64,000 nucleotides of DNA from Cryptomeria japonica (taxonomy: Eukaryota > Streptophyta > Pinopsida > Cupressales > Cupressaceae). Positions 23,288 to 36,400 of the stretch are shown here, piece by piece. The position numbers were made by a program, and so were the translations under genes. The notes under the pieces are model-generated. The model had not been told where the DNA came from. It saw only the letters and a list, made by a program, of their open reading frames with translations, and did not search any database. Each line of letters starts with the position of its first letter. The stretch's first letter is position 1. Where the stretch lies: positions 247,420,002 through 247,484,001 of the forward strand of contig NC_081409.1 of NCBI RefSeq assembly GCF_030272615.1. The letters run 5' to 3'.

Positions 23288-25101
23288 ATGGGGTCATTGG
23301 GTCAGCAGAAACCTCATGTAGTGGTCTTCCCTTACCCAGTCCAGGGTCACATGAATCCATTAATGGAGTTTGCTAAGAGGCTTGTCTGCAGAAACCTCCA
23401 TGTGACTTTCATCACCACAGAGAGAGTTAGAGAGCGAATGATAAAAGCTCAGAGTGGGGCTACTGTTCATGTGACCAGTGCTTTGCAGGATATCAGAATT
23501 GAAACAATTTCAGATGGGCTTTCTCCTGATTGTGAGCAGACGAAAGATGTAGATATGGTATTTGATTTGTTTAGAAAAGTTGGAGGTCTTACACTTGAAC
23601 AGGTGATAGAGAGGCTCAATTCTCAAGGTGATACAGTCTCTTGTATTGTCTATGATTCTCTGCTGGAATGGGTTCCTGATATTGCAAGCAAGTTTAATAT
23701 TCCTTCAGCATTTTTCTGGACGCAGTCCTGTGCAGTTTATTCCATCTATTATCATTTTTACACAGGAATGGGTAAGCTTATCTTAATCCAGATATTAAAA
23801 TATTATTTTGGATTTTGTTTAATATTTACAGTTTTTCTGGTTTTTGTTAGGATACACTTATGTCCATGGATAGATGTAAGCTTGCTGCTTTTTTACACTA
23901 ACATTAACTTATTTCCATAATCTATGAACGTGTATATGTTTAACTGACTGAGAGCTGTAAATGATTTTGTTTGATAATAAATTCTTTCAAACAATTTGTA
24001 ATGGGGCCGATTAGCTGGAAAAATGGGATGTTGTAACATGGATAATATTAAAGTTCTTCAAAAATTTGTTCCTGCTATTTATTAGCATATGTTTCTCTGT
24101 TTTCTTATTTTTTAATATTGATATCCACTTTATAATATTGGTCTTTAGTGAAAGCAAAAGATGAAGCAGGGAACGTGAGAGATGTAATAGAAATACCAGG
24201 GCTTCCACAGCTATGCCAATCAGACTTGCCATCCTTTCTACAGCCTTCAAATACAAATGGGCCATTATTCCGACTGGTGATGAACCAATTTAGTACCATT
24301 TCCCAGGCCACATGGATACTGGGAAACTCTTTTGATGAGTTGGAAATGGCAGAGATACAATCCATGGATTCACTCATTCCAATAAGAACAGTAGGCCCTC
24401 TTCTTCCCTCGGCTTTTCTAGATGGAAACGATCCACAAGACCAAGAGGTTGGAACAAATCTTTGGAAAGCAGGGAATTGTATAGACTGGCTCAATACAAA
24501 GGAAGCCTCAACTGTTGTATATGTTTCCTTTGGCAGTTTAGCTGTTCTTTCGAAAGAGCAGATCATAGAAATAGCCCTTGGGTTGAAGGCCAGTCGTCAT
24601 TCTTTTTTGTGGGTGATTCGTCCTGATGATAACAAAGAAGAAAATAATAATGTAGATGAGTTTCTAGAGGGTTTCCTTGAGGAAACTGTATATCAAGGGC
24701 TAGTTGTGTCATGGTGTCCACAGATGGCAGTGCTTAGTCATCCTTCTGTGGGTATGTTTGTCACACATTGTGGATGGAATTCTACATTAGAGAGCCTCAG
24801 CTCAGGTTTACCTGTCCTAACTATTACTCAGTGGAGTGATCAACCAACTAATTCTATGTATATTGAAGAGGTGTGGAAGACTGGAATAAGATTGAATAAA
24901 TTAGGAGATGGGCTAGTTGGGAGGGATGAGGTGGAGAAATCTATTAAGAGAGTTATGGAAAGTGATGAAGGTTTGGAGTTGAGGAAGAATGCTTTGCAGT
25001 GGAAGATATTAGCAAAGAAAGCAATGGTGAAAGGTGGATCTTCTGATAAGAATATTGATTGTTTCATTCATGAAGTCATTGCTAGAACAACACTGGCTTG
25101 A
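23288..25101 (+). CDS. UDP-glycosyltransferase, plant family 1 (UGT74-like), two exons
   Basis: Exons 23,288-23,771 and 24,149-25,101 are joined across a 377-bp GT...AG phase-1 intron to give 478 residues, a normal length for plant UGTs. I chose ATG 23,288 because homology starts there (the frame is open further upstream). The N-terminal domain has the catalytic-type His21 in FPYPVQGHMNP and Asp123 in VYDSLLEW. The C-terminal domain has a full 44-residue PSPG box at 350-393: W350, HCGWNS at 368-373, E376 and the final D392-Q393, the pair usually linked to UDP-glucose. There is no signal peptide or membrane segment, so it should be cytosolic. Family features such as NPLMEFAKRL and WSDQPTN point to group L (UGT74/75), which glucosylates small acids, hormones and phenolics; the acceptor here is unknown. 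It is the only intact copy of four in the window. Confidence 0.93.
23772..24148 (+). other. Intron of the UGT gene
   Basis: Donor GTAAGC after ...GGAATGG and acceptor TTTAG before TGAAAGC. The last base of exon 1 and the first two of exon 2 form one Val codon (162). The intron is AT-rich and is conserved, diverged, in the truncated copy at 39,746-40,127. Confidence 0.9.
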
Positions 25102-26446
25102 CACATAATTATTAATTGGAACTAAACTTTCTCTTAACAGAGAATTCGAAACTATGGCATCTGTAATGGTTTGACATGCGGATAAATTCATATATCACGT
25201 GGTTGTGATTGTTGCAATTAACTAGTAGCAAGCATGTACATAGTAGCAAGCATCTACAATGATTGAGACAAATTCATTATTTTATATCCTATCGTTGCAC
25301 ACGTCATTTTCATATATTATTATTTTCCTTTTATGAAGACTTCTAGATAATGAGAATACCACTAAGCATATTTTGAGAAAACTATTCTTAAAATTTGACA
25401 ACAACACACCCCTTGAGTTAAGGAATTATTTGTGTAAATCCAATGTAAAATTTGAGGTGAGTTCTTCACAGGAGCATCCTTTATCTAAAAACAATTATTT
25501 ATCAATTAAAATTATGTCATGTTTTATTTTATTTTATTGTATTTTTAATTTTTTTGGGCATTACATTTCAGCACATTTGTATTGATTTGTTCCAAATTCG
25601 TATTTGTTATCACATATATAGACATTATATAAAGCATGCCACATTTCTTCTTACTTGCATAGTAAAGAATTGTAAAACATCCTTTGACATTCCTATCAAA
25701 TTTTATGAAGATCTAATTACCACATATATGTTTACCATCTTGAGGACATGGATAGAATTATGTATCATATATTATAACATTGTCTTGAACTTTTAGCCAA
25801 TCTTTAAAAATTATATCAATTTTAAAGGCTTAAATTTGGGTCGTAACAGGGGCCATATGTAAAAAAAATTTTAATTGTTTTAAAAGATCCCAACTCAAGA
25901 TGAATTTTCCTATCATTTTTTAGCTTAATGCTACAAAAAGTGATGCACCCAATTCCAAGGTTGACATAAGATCAAATCATTCCCCTTGGCTAGTCTAATG
26001 TGTTCTTATATGGCACATATTTTTTTATAGTCAACGTTGATTTAATATGTTTACATATGACCCACACCATGTTAAATGCATCTATGCAAATGAGAGTAAG
26101 ATATCCTTTGATGGAAAAAACACATAATTAAAGATTAGATTGAGTAACCTCCAAGGGTAATCATGTGGAATGAAAAAAATAGATATAGTTCATATATAAA
26201 TTGATCTCTAAACTATCTTATTTGATATATTAGTAATCAAACAACTAAGGATTATCATGTACTAAGATCAATTTTTTTATTTATTTATATTGTATATATA
26301 TAAATATATTAGTTTCTTATATGAAATTTATTAAACTACCACTATTTCTTGTATCGAGTGTTTCATTTATGCATCTAGTTAGATAGTCTTTAATAGGACC
26401 CTCCAACCACAACTACATGAAATGGAATTAGAGTAGATTTACTAAG
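25102..26446. other. 3' flank of the UGT gene and AT-rich spacer
   Basis: The first 60-70 bases after the stop are also present after the UGT pseudogene at 58,440-58,500, so they belong to the duplicated transcription unit (3' untranslated region). Beyond this I see only AT-rich sequence with short frames. Confidence 0.5.
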
Positions 26447-26463
26447 AAAAATGATAAGATGGT
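26447..26463. repeat. SINE target-site duplication, left (17 bp)
   Basis: AAAAATGATAAGATGGT; the right copy at 26,774-26,790 differs at one base. A long duplication of variable length is typical of LINE-driven (target-primed) insertion. Confidence 0.85.
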
Positions 26464-26773
26464 CAGTGGGCCCTTGGTCTACTAGTGAAGTTGAATGCCT
26501 CCAAATGAGCCCACCACGGATCAAGTCTTGTTGAGTGCAAGGCTCCGACATCATAAGGGATGAGGTCGGGATCATGCCCCAGGCGAATTTGGCGGAATGG
26601 ATACCCCTCAATCCTTGGCTCTTAGCTGAAGAGGTTCAGCCTATTGGCTCATGCCCCCGCATTAGGTGGCAAAAAATACTTCATAAAGGCCCTCGCTGGG
26701 CTGGTAGCTCATGGGCTCCATCTCCTTGTTGGGCTATCGTGCTCACAGGTCTAGACCTCCATAAAAAAAATAA
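26464..26773 (+). mobile_element. tRNA-derived SINE, about 310 bp
   Basis: The unit is flanked by 17-bp direct repeats with one mismatch and ends in an A-rich tail. Near its 5' end are an A-box-like TGGTCTACTAG (26,475-26,485, one mismatch to consensus) and a perfect B-box GATCAAGTC (26,519-26,527), spaced as in a tRNA-type RNA polymerase III promoter. The body is distinctly GC-richer than its surroundings. It encodes no protein and would depend on a LINE, such as the L1-type element at 31.8 kb, for mobility. The SINE family is not known to me. Confidence 0.8.
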
Positions 26774-26790
26774 AAAAATTATAAGATGGT
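26774..26790. repeat. SINE target-site duplication, right (17 bp)
   Basis: AAAAATTATAAGATGGT, following the A-rich tail. Confidence 0.85.
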
Positions 26791-29700
26791 GTAGACACTA
26801 CTCTTTTACCATCTCCAATATTGTCTAACATTATAACACCATGTTGGATCTTAGTATTGATTTACTCTCATTCTCTAGTCCCCTTCTAAATTTCTCCTTC
26901 AATTTTCCATCCGTAATAAATTAAATACTTTATTTTTGTAAAATACATATTCAAAATATATATATAATTTGTTTTTATCTAGTTTTTATTAAATAATAAA
27001 ATTCAATAATCCAAATTGTAACCCTCTCCATTATTCCTAATATTTATTTATCCCATGCACACTTATTTATACAAAAATAGTAAAAAATTCAAGATAATTA
27101 TCTTTAGCCACTTGTAACTCTCTAGAATATTATTAGTCAATGAAGATTCTCCACTCCTCTCATTCAATCTAATTCATTTGTTTGGATTGAATCTCCATTA
27201 CACATGTTTCCATCTGAAATTTATAAATTAACCCCTTCATCCTTCATTTCCATGTACAAGAATGGTCAATTTGTAGGTAGATGTTGTCAATTTTAGAAAC
27301 ATACATCTCAACATTACAAAGTGCACCCAAATATTAATGAAGGTTTGGTGCATTTTATTTGAATTCACACTATATTTGTATCTCAATTCACTCTATCTCA
27401 AGTTTTTCTCGACTTAGAATAGGATTCTTAAATTTATCGTTGTTTCTTGTTTTGATTCTAAATCTAGGAATATATTTTTGACACTTCTAGTGGGAGAGTC
27501 CCATACTCTTTGTTTTGTTTCCATCAACCTCTTTCTTTGTAGGTTTTTGAAGAAAATGATACTCTCATTTTATTGTTAGACTTCTTTTGTTATTTTTTTT
27601 TGTTTGTATAATTTTTTTTATATTGTAATCAATGCAAATGCTAAGCTCCTAAATTTAGATTCTTTCAATTTCACAATTATAAATTTTTGAATTTAATTTT
27701 GATTCCATTTTGTAAATTATGTTGAATGTTTAAAATTAAATTATTTTATTATTAATTTAATGTTTGGTTGTTATATTTTGGGATCCAAGGGAAAATTCAA
27801 TAGTTTAATGTTTAATGCATGGATTTGTTATATTTAATTTATTATTTTATGATAAATTATAAATAAATGAATTTTTTTCTCCATTTTATAACTTGAGAAG
27901 GCTACCATGCTTTGGCTTAAGGAAATAGAGAAAAACAATTAAAAAGTGATTCAAATTACATTGAGACCAAAATGATTGCTAATTGCCAATAATTATTTTT
28001 CCTATTAAATTGTAGCTTCTATATATACTAAATAATGGTGTAAGGATTGGAGGCCATCACTAACAATTGCTTCCGTAAATTATCTATCATCTTATATTTA
28101 TTTATGTGGGGAACACATACTCATGACCATTAATGAGAGGATTGATATCCTGGTTTTAATAATAGACCAAGGATAGAGATAAACATTTAAAAAAATTACA
28201 ATATTTACTTGGTTCTTCTCAATAGAAATCCTATAATCCTTGTTATTAAGATATGACAATAAATGTTGAAATAATTAGATTTATATACATCCTCCAAGGA
28301 AGCATCCTTAACCTCTTGTAGAAATAAAATAGACATAGTATCGCAAAATTAAAAGATATCATCCATTAAAGGTATCACAAGTTCATTATGCATGCATGAA
28401 TAGTGATAACATGAACATGTCTAGTAAGTGGTTCTTCAAAATATTTTGATGATTACATCTTCCATCTTTATTTCCTTGCCATATCTAAATAATTTTATCA
28501 ACAAGAGGTCATCACATGGAATAATCCTTATATTGGTAAGCCATTTGTTGTAACAAGCGAATGTAGAAAGGATTTACCCAACTAAGGGGTCAAATACAAT
28601 AGTGTTAGCATTAACATCACTAACTAAAATAAGATTATATGGAAGCATGAATATTTTCTAATATTTTTGACTTGTTAGTTTTATAAAGTGGGCATGATTG
28701 GAAAATTGTGTATACCTATCTAATGTCTTCACAAAATATATAGAACATGAAATTTGAAACTTTTTATGCTAGATAGTATTGGTTAGTAGATTTATCTCTT
28801 TGAAAAATTATAAAATAGGCCTCTTTTCCCAAAAATGAAGATAAAATTGTCAATCAATAGTTGGTTTAAATATTAACTAGTTTTCCTCTTAATTTTAGAA
28901 AGGTATAGCTCCCTTCAAAGGATCACAATTTTGATAATTTTTTTTTACGATATTTAAAATTGGGGGTATAATTTTAATGAAAAATTAATAAAGGTGCCTA
29001 ATATTTGTTCACCACCATGCAACAAATACAAAATAAAGTTCTTAATATGAAACAATGTTAACCTCATAAATCTAACTTCAAGCTCATAGGCTATTGAATT
29101 TTAAGATATTTTTCACCACTATGTCTATGTGTTTTGTTCTACATATTGAGTTTGGGAAATTTGAATATCATGTTCTTTGAAATATTGATGTTCACATGAG
29201 TCATTTTCATTAGCTTGAGGGCTTAGTTAATTTTAAATCTACAATTTCTCTATTCAAATGTTGGTAATCAATCTATATGTCTAACATCAATATTTCATCA
29301 ACATGATATTTGATTACCAATATTGAGTTTGATACACATAGACAAAGAGATCTTAGAAAAACAAAAATATCTTTATTTTCCATTCAATTAGATTGCGTCT
29401 CACTCTTAAATGCCAGATTATAATGGTAATCAAAATTTTGGACCCTTTATAGTCCATAAAACATGTATTTATAATATCCAAGTTTGTAACTACCAAAGTC
29501 TTCTTGAGACCAATTATTTAAAGTATCATTTGAAAAATAACATTTAAATGTATTTCTAAAGAATAAAAAGAGAACATAACATGAATAAAATATGAGGTGG
29601 CACTAAGGTTGAGGTGGTGTCTCCATTTTGACTACGATGGAATTTCCCTCTTGTATATGATATTGTTGTGATTGACATGATTTATAATCTAGGAGAGCTT

Positions 29701-31790
29701 TAATGATGGTCAAAATTTATTGATCACATAGAATGAACAAATTCCTTGGACCCTCAATCCCCACAAGGCTCCACTAAATGTGATTACCTTGTTCTTAGTA
29801 GTGAAATCCCTCACATGATTAGCACACCAACTCAAAGAAGCATCACTCCTCGCCAAGATGTGTTGTTTCTCTTTGCTAAAAGTCTTGGGATTAGATAGAG
29901 CATCAATATTATTCTACCATTTTTTTTGTATCTATCAAAAACTTACTCTTCTCTCAAATGATCTATTGATGGAAATCACATTTTCATTTGAGAATTTCTA
30001 TCCAAACAACACACTAATTATCTTGAGCATTAGGCATTATCTTTTCATCAACCATAATATATGTGCCAAGAGCCATGATTAATTGGATTTCTTTGATTGT
30101 CTACATATTGTAGCTTCTTCTTGTTCAGTATTATCAATTTATGAGTTGACATTATTCCTTGCTAAGATTAAGTCATGTTAAGATTTGCACATGTTGATGA
30201 TAAAGGGGGGTCCCTTATCTTTTATCTTTATAATCCACTCTTGAGTGACCTTGACGAAATAACTATCCATTTGAACTTTAGTGATTAACTCTTTACTAGA
30301 ATCGGATTTGGGGTCCAAGATAAATTCTGAAGAGATAGATGACTATGAAGAGGGACCAAACAATGATTTTAAAGAGCCAGAAAGTATATTTATTAATGCC
30401 TTCAATTCTTCTTTATCAAACTTATCATTTAATGTTCTCTCCATAAGCCTAATGGTAGTAACATAGAAATTGTGTAGGCCTGCATCTCAGTAAGGAAGCC
30501 CCATGTTAATCCTGGTCATATTGAAGTTAGCTACTTTATCTTAAATAGGGTCTTTTTGAGCAATAGGACGGGCAATCTCTATGAACAAGTGATCTGAATT
30601 CTCATCCTCCATTATACTCATCATAGTCTTGAGCTTCTTATCTTTGGGAGAGGAAGTCATTTGTAGTAATTATGTCACATCATCTCAAGAATACTTCGTC
30701 ATGAAATCAATTTTCCTCTTTTTACACAAGGAAGTCTTCAACCAAGATGGAGAAGATATCTTTTCATGGCAATTTGCATGGAATGAGGGGTAAATAATAA
30801 AGTTCTCTTCATGGGAGCATTTCTCTCTAAATTTTGCAAATTGAATGGAAAATGTGCGTTAGACCTACTACTTATGGAATCTCCATTCAAATTGGAATCA
30901 ATTGCTCCATTTATCTACTCTTGATCTACAAATACTTCTGTCCCCTTACCTTTGTCTACTTCCTACTCGTTATCTTTCCCTTCTCCTTGTTTATTTTATT
31001 TTTCTTCTCATGTTCTTGGTAATGGGCCATATCCATATGCTTTCTTTAGTGATTTAATCTTCTTAGGTGGCTCCTCATTTCCTCCACTTCCATTTGGTGT
31101 GGTTCTTGGCTTTGTTTGTATTCATGAGCCTAAAAAGGGAGCTTTTGTAGAACTTGGAGTACTTTGGCCTCATGCCTTTTGTAATTTCTTTGGAGAAGCC
31201 TTGGGGTTTTTTTCTTCTTATTTGCAAGCTAAATATAAGTTATTCTTAGCATAATTGCAGTTCTTGTGTAAGATGCACTTACAAAGAAAACACAAGATAA
31301 GACAAAGAAAAATAAACCAAAAGAAAAAACACAAAAAAAGTTAGTAGTAAAAATAAAGATTTATAACCAACTAGTTGAAGAGGCCCCAACATCATGATTG
31401 TCTCAACCACTAAGTATCATCCTCAAAATACTATTGGAAAATCACAAGCAAGCTTCTAGAAAGAGACAAGAGCATACACCATTGAGAAGAAGAGGGTCCA
31501 TGATCAAAAAATAATAAAGTTATGCTATGTTAGGGGTCTATTAAATATCCATGAGTCATACTATCCAGCAAGTTGTGTTATGTTGGGTGATTCATGCAAG
31601 ACATTTATTCTACTTGCTAAAAAGTTGTGTTATATTTTATGATCTATGTAATACAATAAAATGATTATACTATAAAGACTCACTATACTAGGTTATCAAC
31701 ACCTCGAGGACCATAAACAAAAACAATGATCATACTAACAAGTTGCGTTATATAATTGTAATTGGGATTCCAATTGGACTAACAATTATA
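26791..31790. other. 5-kb AT-rich spacer without recognised genes
   Basis: I read both strands without finding a domain I can name. The longest frames (29,858-30,082 and 30,952-31,254, plus strand) are hydrophobic and Phe/Leu/Ser-rich as expected from chance in T-rich DNA. The minus strand of 28.4-30.8 kb has a faint coding-like texture with many stops and could be a very old retrotransposon. Confidence 0.4.
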
Positions 31791-31792
31791 AT

Positions 31793-32533
31793 TTGAATGG
31801 AGCTTCCTACCTGTGCCTACCTGCGTTGGTGCTGTCTATGATGAATTTCATAGAGGGGGCCCCTCTTTGGGTTTCCCAGCCTCTGGGGACTCAAAATCAC
31901 GAGTCTCATGTTTGTCCTAAGCCTCCTATGGACCCTCTGGTAGCAGAATCTTTTTGGCATCCTCCTTCTCATCAATACCACTTTGACTCCTTTTTCACAG
32001 ATGTGGAACCTTCCACATTCGTGGACAAGGTCCTTGGAGGAAGCCATGTTAAGATGGGTAAAGTCTCTAACATTCATGTATCTCAGGAAGAATGCGTGGT
32101 CAATGAACCTCAAGTGGAGGTACCTGACATGTTGCTGAACTCAGCAATTGCAGAGGTGAGCCTTTCTCAAGTAGGTAAGTTCTTGGCTTTTGGCCCCTTT
32201 TTGGACCAGGTAAGAAAATGGGTGGTAGCTAAGTGGAAATTGAAAGGTATCATTTTCATTAATGCTATGTCACATGGTATTTTCCTCTTTAGTTTTATGA
32301 TACAAGAGGATCTGGCTTATATCCTAATGGATGGGCCTTGGGCTTTTGGTAGTAGTAAATTTCTTTCCTTGTGCAAATGGAAGACAAATCTTGACCTGTG
32401 GAAGGATTTGGGTGTTGTGGCTCCAACATGGATCCGGCTCCCTGGTCTTCCTCTGGAGTTTTGGAATTTTAGAGTTTTTAATGGGAATTCCAACTCTTTC
32501 AGTAAATTTCTTGTTGTAGACCACATTACCTAA
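31793..32533 (+). pseudogene. LINE ORF1, DUF4283-like part
   Basis: A 246-codon open frame. The C-terminal half carries the recognisable order WVVAKWKLKG ... DGPWAFGSSKF ... PTWIRLPGLPLEFW, a DUF4283 hallmark of plant LINE ORF1 proteins and related gag-like proteins. The natural start is uncertain (an ATG lies near 31,841). It ends at a TAA at 32,531, and further ORF1-type sequence continues in other frames, so this is a truncated remnant. Confidence 0.8.
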
Positions 32534-33189
32534 ACCAAGTCGAAATTACTGTTTGCTAGAATCTGTGTGAATGTTGCTATCAACTCGGTGTTACCGAGTA
32601 TGGTAACACTCCTATCTCATTTAGGCTCTTGGATCCAACTGATAGAGTATGATAATGCCAAGGCTTTTTGTTAAAATTTTAATAGATATAGTCACCTTAG
32701 TACAACGTGCATGAAAAATTTGGGTATGGAGAAACTTGTAAAGATCTTGGATAAACCAAAGGAAGTGCAAGGTGTGTCCCTTATCTCTGACCAGGTGTAG
32801 TGTCTCCCTACTAGTCAAGGCCCCTCCAACTTGGAGATAGAGAGGAAATTTAGTGAAGGACAAGAAAAAAAGAAATTGATTACCATACAACATCTTCATC
32901 AAATGGTGCTATGTACGATGGCGAGATTACATTACCCTTAAATAATAATGTTGGAGAACAAAAAAAAAATACAACCCTAGAGGCAGGGGAGATGGTGGTA
33001 GATTTGATTCTTAACTCAATTCAACTGAAGGATGCTACTAGAAGAGAGAAATCAGAAACATGAAAGAAAAAGAGTCAAATATCCCTTCCCAAGACAAGGA
33101 AAATATAAATTTAGAAAATCAAATGAAGACCCCGAAGAAGAAAGTAACAAAGGTTTTGTGAATCTTAAGGAAAATATGCAGATCTTGGG

Positions 33190-33435
33190 ATGTTCTTCTA
33201 CCCCCTAACCACCAAATTGAAGTTATGGTTCTCAGATGATGAGAGTGAGGACAAAGAGTGGACCCAAGTCATAGAAAAGAATAAAAATAAGAAAAAGGAA
33301 GATGTAGGTGGAGAGGGTAAACTAGGGAGACATTCTCAAAAGGATGCTAGACTAAAGGATGCAAACAAGGAAGTGAAAGAAGGAAGACAAAGAATATTGG
33401 ATGGTCTCTCTAAGAACAAAAAGAAGAAAACTTAA
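33190..33435 (+). pseudogene. LINE ORF1 C-terminal charged tail
   Basis: An 81-codon frame of Lys/Glu/Asp-rich text with a DDESEDKEWTQV phrase, matching the usual basic and acidic tail of plant LINE ORF1 just before ORF2. It is separated from the main ORF1 part by stops and frameshifts. Confidence 0.6.
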
Positions 33436-33499
33436 CTTATCCCAGGTTTGGGATACTGCTTCTACTTAGGAGAATAGAGATTATTCTGTTGTGATCAAA

Positions 33500-36400
33500 T
33501 GAAAGTTTTATCTTGGAATGTGAGGGGCTTGAATAGCCCCCTAAAATAGCATATTATTAAATATACTTTGATATATCATAAAGTGGATATTCTTCTGATT
33601 CAAGAGACAAAAAAGATAGTGGATGTTTTCAAGAAGGCTATTAACTCATTTTGGACCTTGACTTCTTTCCTTGCTAGTGATGTGGACAGTGCCTCTAGAG
33701 GCATTGCTACTCTTTGGAACCCTTACTTCATAGATGGTTCTCTAGTTAACCCAGTAAAAAAATGTCAGATAGTTAAGTTGTGGGACCTAAGAACTCAGCT
33801 TCAATGGTTCCTTATTAATGTCTATGCTCCCAATGCTAGATCCTCATGTGCTACTCTTTGGTCCTCTTTGTCTAACCTAATTTTGAATTAGAGAAATGGG
33901 CTCTGGATGGTGGTTGGAGATTTCAGCTCACCACTTTATCCCTCAGAGAACATGGGAGGTATTGAAGACTACTCCTAGAGTATGATTGATTTAGCTGATT
34001 TTATATCAACTATGGGTCTGATGAATATCATCCTAATGGCTCTAAATTTACACGGTCAAATAAAAGGAAAGGGTAGAACCTAATCCAAGTCAGATTAGAT
34101 AGGGTCTTGGTGTCCAATAACTATGAAAACTTTGATTTATTCTCTCTATGAGCCTTCCCAAGAGAAGGATCTGATCACAATGCAATTCTTTTATCCTTGG
34201 AAGACTCAAGGGAGAAAAAATGTTATCCTTTTAGATATGAGATTATGTGGTCACACCACATTGACTTCAAATCCCTAGTTGAAAATTGGTGAAAGACCCA
34301 TCAATGGTACCCCTAAGTACCGAGTTAGTAAAAAACTCAAGACTCTTAAAGATAAGGTCAAAGGATGGAACATGTACTCTTTTGGTAATATATTTGATCA
34401 AAAGAAAGAAATAATGGCAAACCTTGAGCTATTGCAAAATAAGGTGGAAGAAAGAAATGCCTCAGAGGAAGAAAGAAGGGAGGAAACTAAACTAAGAGAT
34501 CAATGGGTCAAGCTAAATAAGGAAGAGGATGTATTATAGAAGAAAAATCAAGAGTTCAAAGGCTCATTGAAGGGGATCAAAACACTAAATTCTTCCATCA
34601 CTCAACTTTGAAACATAGAAGTAGAAAAAAATAAGAAAGTTAATGAAAGAGGATGAATTAGCTATTGAGAAAGAGGAGGAGATGGATGAGGTTTTTATTC
34701 AATTCCTCACTCTTAATAACCCAAATGATCAAGGAAACTTCCAAGACCCTAACAACCTGCTTGATGTGATCTTAGAGGTCATCACTAATGAAGAAATCTC
34801 CTAGTTAACTGAGAAGGTAACCTTTCAAGTGGTCAAGGAGGTAATATTCTCATTTGGAGCCTTTAAAGCCCCGAGTCTTGATGACTCCCCCTCCCCACCT
34901 TTTTGCAAGACCATTGGGATATCGTTGGAGAAGACATCTTTAATTCAATTAAAGACTTCTTCAAGACAGGTAAAACTATTAAGAAAATCAATGCTACTTT
35001 CATTGCTTTGGTTCCTAAGAATGAAAAAGTTGTTTATACTAAAGATTATACACCAATCAGCTTATGTATTACTTTATAAATGATCCTCTCTAAAGTTATG
35101 GTCAATAGATTAAAACAGCTGCTGGATAAGATGATCTCTCTTAATCAAATAAAAATTGTCAAAGGCAGACATATTTTAGATGTTGTTATAGCTGCTCATG
35201 AACTTGTCCACTTTATGGATAACAACAAAAAACCCTCTATGGCCTTCAAGTAAGACATTTATAAAGCCTATGACAGGGTTTCTTGGAACTTTCTCTTTGA
35301 GGTTCTGAAGAATTTTGGTAAAAGGGGTAAATTTTGAAAAATGATTGAGCAATGTGTTACTACTAAAATTTTAGTGCTCTTAAATGGATCTTTGAAAGGC
35401 TACTTTTCTGGTGGCAAAGGGCTTCGCTAGGGAGATCCCCTTTCTCCTTATCTATTCATCATAGTTGCTAAAGTGTTGGGTAGAAATATTGATAAACTTA
35501 GGAGAGGAATGCTGAGAGGGGTAGAAGTTGCTTGCTCACTTGATCCTATCTCTCATCAATAATTCATTGATGATAGTAACTATAATTTTTGGAGAAGCTT
35601 AGATATTAGAAGAGAGGTATTGGAAGAAGATGCTGGACAATTATGCTAAAATATCAGGGCAACATATTAAGTATGAGAAAAGTAAAATCTTATTTTTAAA
35701 TGTCAACCAATCCCTCCAAGAGAAAATCACTTCTATCCTAGCCTTCTCGATTGCTATTCTTCCTAGTTCTTATTTGGGGATCCCTCTCATGTCTAAATCC
35801 CACTTCTTATCCTTATGGAATGGAATTACTGAGGGATTCCAAAAAAAATTAGAAGGTTGGAGAGGTAAGTTTCTTAGTATGGCAGGGAAAGTCCAATTGG
35901 TTATATCTTGTCTTCAAAGCATCCCTGCATATTATCTCTCCCTTTTCAAAATATTGGGGAAGATGGCTAAGAGAATTGAGAGGATTCAGAAAAGATTTTT
36001 ATTGACTGGTATTGAGGGGAAAAATAGACTATCCTTAGTTGCCTAGGATAGGGTTTGCTGCACCATCAAGGTGGGGGGATTAGGAATAAGAAAAATCAAA
36101 TCCTTCAACAAAGCACTATTATCAAAAGTTGGTTGGTAGGTAACTAAAGGAAAGAAGGATTGGGTGAATATTGTGAAAGTCAAATACCTTAGTAATGAAA
36201 GACACAACAAATTCTTAAATCAGTCTGACCTATCCCCAGGATCCTTCATCTGAAACAATGTGGCAAAAACTAAGGCTTTCATCAAAAAGAGTGGAAGAAT
36301 GATAGTTGGGAATGGGAATAAAAACAACTTTTGGGATGATTTTTTGATTTGTGACCAAACCCTGTCAGATTTACCTCAATAAAGGAAAGTGAAATCAGTC

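Noticed and set aside
26585-26640. TGGCGGAATGG followed by GGTTCAGCC considered as a tRNA gene
   Set aside because: No cloverleaf with an acceptor stem can be drawn; the stretch lies inside the SINE, whose better A- and B-box candidates are nearer its 5' end.
30834-31254. Overlapping hydrophobic frames considered as a small membrane protein
   Set aside because: Phe/Leu/Ser bias fits T-rich DNA, there is no conserved motif, and the first candidate start is an ordinary internal codon.
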